Part shown: positions 62,901 to 64,000 of the stretch, one piece after another | Layout: every line of letters starts with the position of its first letter | Position numbering within the stretch: the stretch's first letter is position 1 | From: Pterois miles | Lineage: Eukaryota > Chordata > Actinopteri > Perciformes > Scorpaenidae | DNA: 64,000 bases | Direction of reading: 5' to 3' | Assembly (NCBI GenBank): GCA_947000775.1 | Contig: CAMQGK010000637.1 | Coordinates: 23,056,001 to 23,120,000, forward strand | Notes under the pieces: model-generated | The model's input: the letters and a program-made list of their open reading frames with translations, nothing else | What the model was told of the DNA's origin: nothing | Databases searched by the model: none | Translations under genes and position numbers: made by a program

Positions 62901-64000
62901 TGAAAATAATCATGAAAACGGTCGTATTATAGCTTGTAAAATGATTCCATGGTAGAAAAAAGTCATTTTGTGAAATGTTGGAAAATTTTACAAAAACAAC
63001 GTCATAGTATAGTATGTCGAAATTTTTCGATGAAACCGTCAAATTTTTTCGATGTTGAAAATAATCATAAAAACGGTCGTATTGTAGCTTGTAAAATGAT
63101 TCTATGGTGGAAAAAAGTCATTTCATGAAATGTAAAATTTTACAAAAAAAACGCCATAGTATAGTATGTCGAAATTTTCTCGATGAAAACGTCAAATTTT
63201 TTTGATGTTGAAATAAATCATAAAAACGGTCGTAGTATAGCATGTAAAATGATTCTATGATGGAAAAAAGTCATTTCGAGAAATGTTGTAAAATTTTACA
63301 AAAAAAACATCATAGTATAGTATGTCGAAATTTTCTCGATGAAAACGTCAAATTTTTTTGATGTTGAAATAAATCATAAAAACGGTCGTAGTATAGCTTG
63401 TAAAATGATTCTATGGTGGAAAAAAGTCATTTCATGAAATGTAAAATTTTACAAAAAAAATGCCATAGTATAGTATGTCGAAATTTCTCGATGAAAACGT
63501 CACATTTTTTTGATGTTGAAATAAATCATGAAAAGGGTCATATTATAGGATGTAAAATGATTCTATGGTGGAAAAAAGACATTTCGTGAAATGTTGGAAA
63601 ATTTTACAAAAACAACGTCATAGTATAGTATGTCGAAATTTCTCGATGAAAACGTCAAATTTTTTTGCTGTTGAAAGAAATCATGAAAACGGTCGTATTA
63701 TAGCTTGTAAAATGATTCTATGGTAGAAAAAAGTCATTTCGAGAAATGTTGTAAAATTTTACAAAAAAAACGTCATAGTATAGTATGTCGAAATTTTTCG
63801 ATGAAACCGTCCAATTTTTTTGATGTTGAAAAAAATCATGAAAACGGTCGTATTATAGCTTGTAAAATGATTCTATGGTGGAAAAAAGTCATTTCATGAA
63901 ATGTAAAATTTTACAAAAAAAACGCCATAGTATAGTATGTCGAAATTTTCTCGATGAAAACGTCAAATTTTTTTGATGTTGAAATAAATCATAAAAAGTG
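41961..64000 (+). repeat. Main satellite block, ~153.6-bp monomers, about 143 copies
   Basis: Uniform + orientation. Monomer: GTCATAGTATAGTATGTCGA, AATTTCTCGATGAAAACGTC, AAATTTTTTTGATGTTGAAA, TAAATCATGAAAAGGGTCGT, ATTATAGCATGTAAAATGAT, TCTATGGTGGAAAAAAGTCA, TTTCGTGAAATGTTGTAAAA, TTTTACAAAAAAAAC. Lengths are about 150 to 155, the short form lacking part of GTTGT. Each unit has two dyads: TTGTAAAATTTTACAA (perfect in most long units) and CATTTCATGAAATG or CATTTCGTGAAATG. Diagnostic variants recur at spacings that are whole multiples of the monomer. No CENP-B-box-like word was found by eye. Confidence 0.97.
54945..56690 (+). repeat. 924-bp (six-monomer) tandem duplication
   Basis: Rare variants occur as pairs 924 bp apart: GGTGGCAAAAAGTC (55273 and 56197), TGTAAAACTTTACAAAAAAC (near 55298 and 56222), GTAACATGATTCCATGG (near 55565 and 56489). 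The DNA between them is practically the same, so this is a recent unequal exchange. The limits are approximate. Confidence 0.85.

Larger units (their letters stand above)
37311..64000. repeat. Satellite array (~26.7 kb in window, continues past the right end)
   Basis: Composite array. Left edge: degenerate related units (37311-38384), an inverted block (38385-38984), plus-orientation monomers (38985-39425), a truncated hAT copy with nested SINE (39426-40472), 140-bp variant monomers (40473-40903), a complete hAT insert (40904-41952), then unbroken monomers to the window end. AT content is very high. There is no gene in it: the open frames of up to 110 codons recur with the monomer and shift or stop with single-base changes between copies. 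Confidence 0.97.

Noticed and set aside
41961..64000. CRISPR-like array
   Set aside because: Repeats are contiguous with no unique spacers, the host is a vertebrate, and monomers are about 154 bp. It is satellite DNA.
41961..64000. CENP-B box as evidence for a centromere
   Set aside because: I looked for a TTCG....A..CGGG-type word in the consensus and saw none. A centromeric role cannot be claimed from sequence alone.

Overview
The window is nuclear DNA from a ray-finned (teleost) fish. It holds spliced genes with GT-AG introns and vertebrate-type proteins, introns full of SINE and DNA-transposon debris familiar from teleosts, and a large AT-rich satellite array. The species cannot be named from the sequence alone.

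Region 1 (1-18756, + strand, probable 3'UTR to about 24.5 kb): the 3' three-quarters of abi2, encoding Abl interactor 2, an adaptor subunit of the WAVE regulatory complex that links Rac/Abl signalling to Arp2/3-driven actin assembly. Eleven exons are visible, from the 3' part of the second coding exon to the SH3-encoding last exon. They include an 18-nt microexon (WLLRFK) and a symmetric 81-nt cassette exon. One exon (17068-17231) is one base short in a C run and breaks the frame: either an assembly error or a real lesion.

Region 2 (about 24.5-35.0 kb, + strand): all seven coding exons of cnot11, the CCR4-NOT subunit that works with CNOT10 on the CNOT1 scaffold in mRNA deadenylation. The reading frame is intact (445 aa). 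A promoter-proximal ZNF143/THAP11-like element lies upstream. The two genes are head to tail and functionally unrelated as far as is known.

Region 3 (35.0-37.3 kb): intergenic DNA with a GC/CpG-richer stretch and a plausible first coding exon (MADLQS, then a splice donor) of an unidentified + strand gene. Its intron would have to run into the satellite.

Region 4 (37.3-64.0 kb, open to the right): a satellite array. The left edge is a degenerate related repeat, then an inverted block, then two related hAT-transposon inserts (one carrying a nested SINE), then about 22 kb of nearly pure ~153.6-bp monomers in one orientation. Rare variants recur at spacings of 924, 3993, 4609, 7062, 7217 and 7370 bp, all close to whole multiples of the monomer. 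This shows recent multi-kilobase duplications, that is, higher-order structure. The short ORFs in the array are by-products of the repeat, not genes. This array and its edge are the most unusual part of the window.
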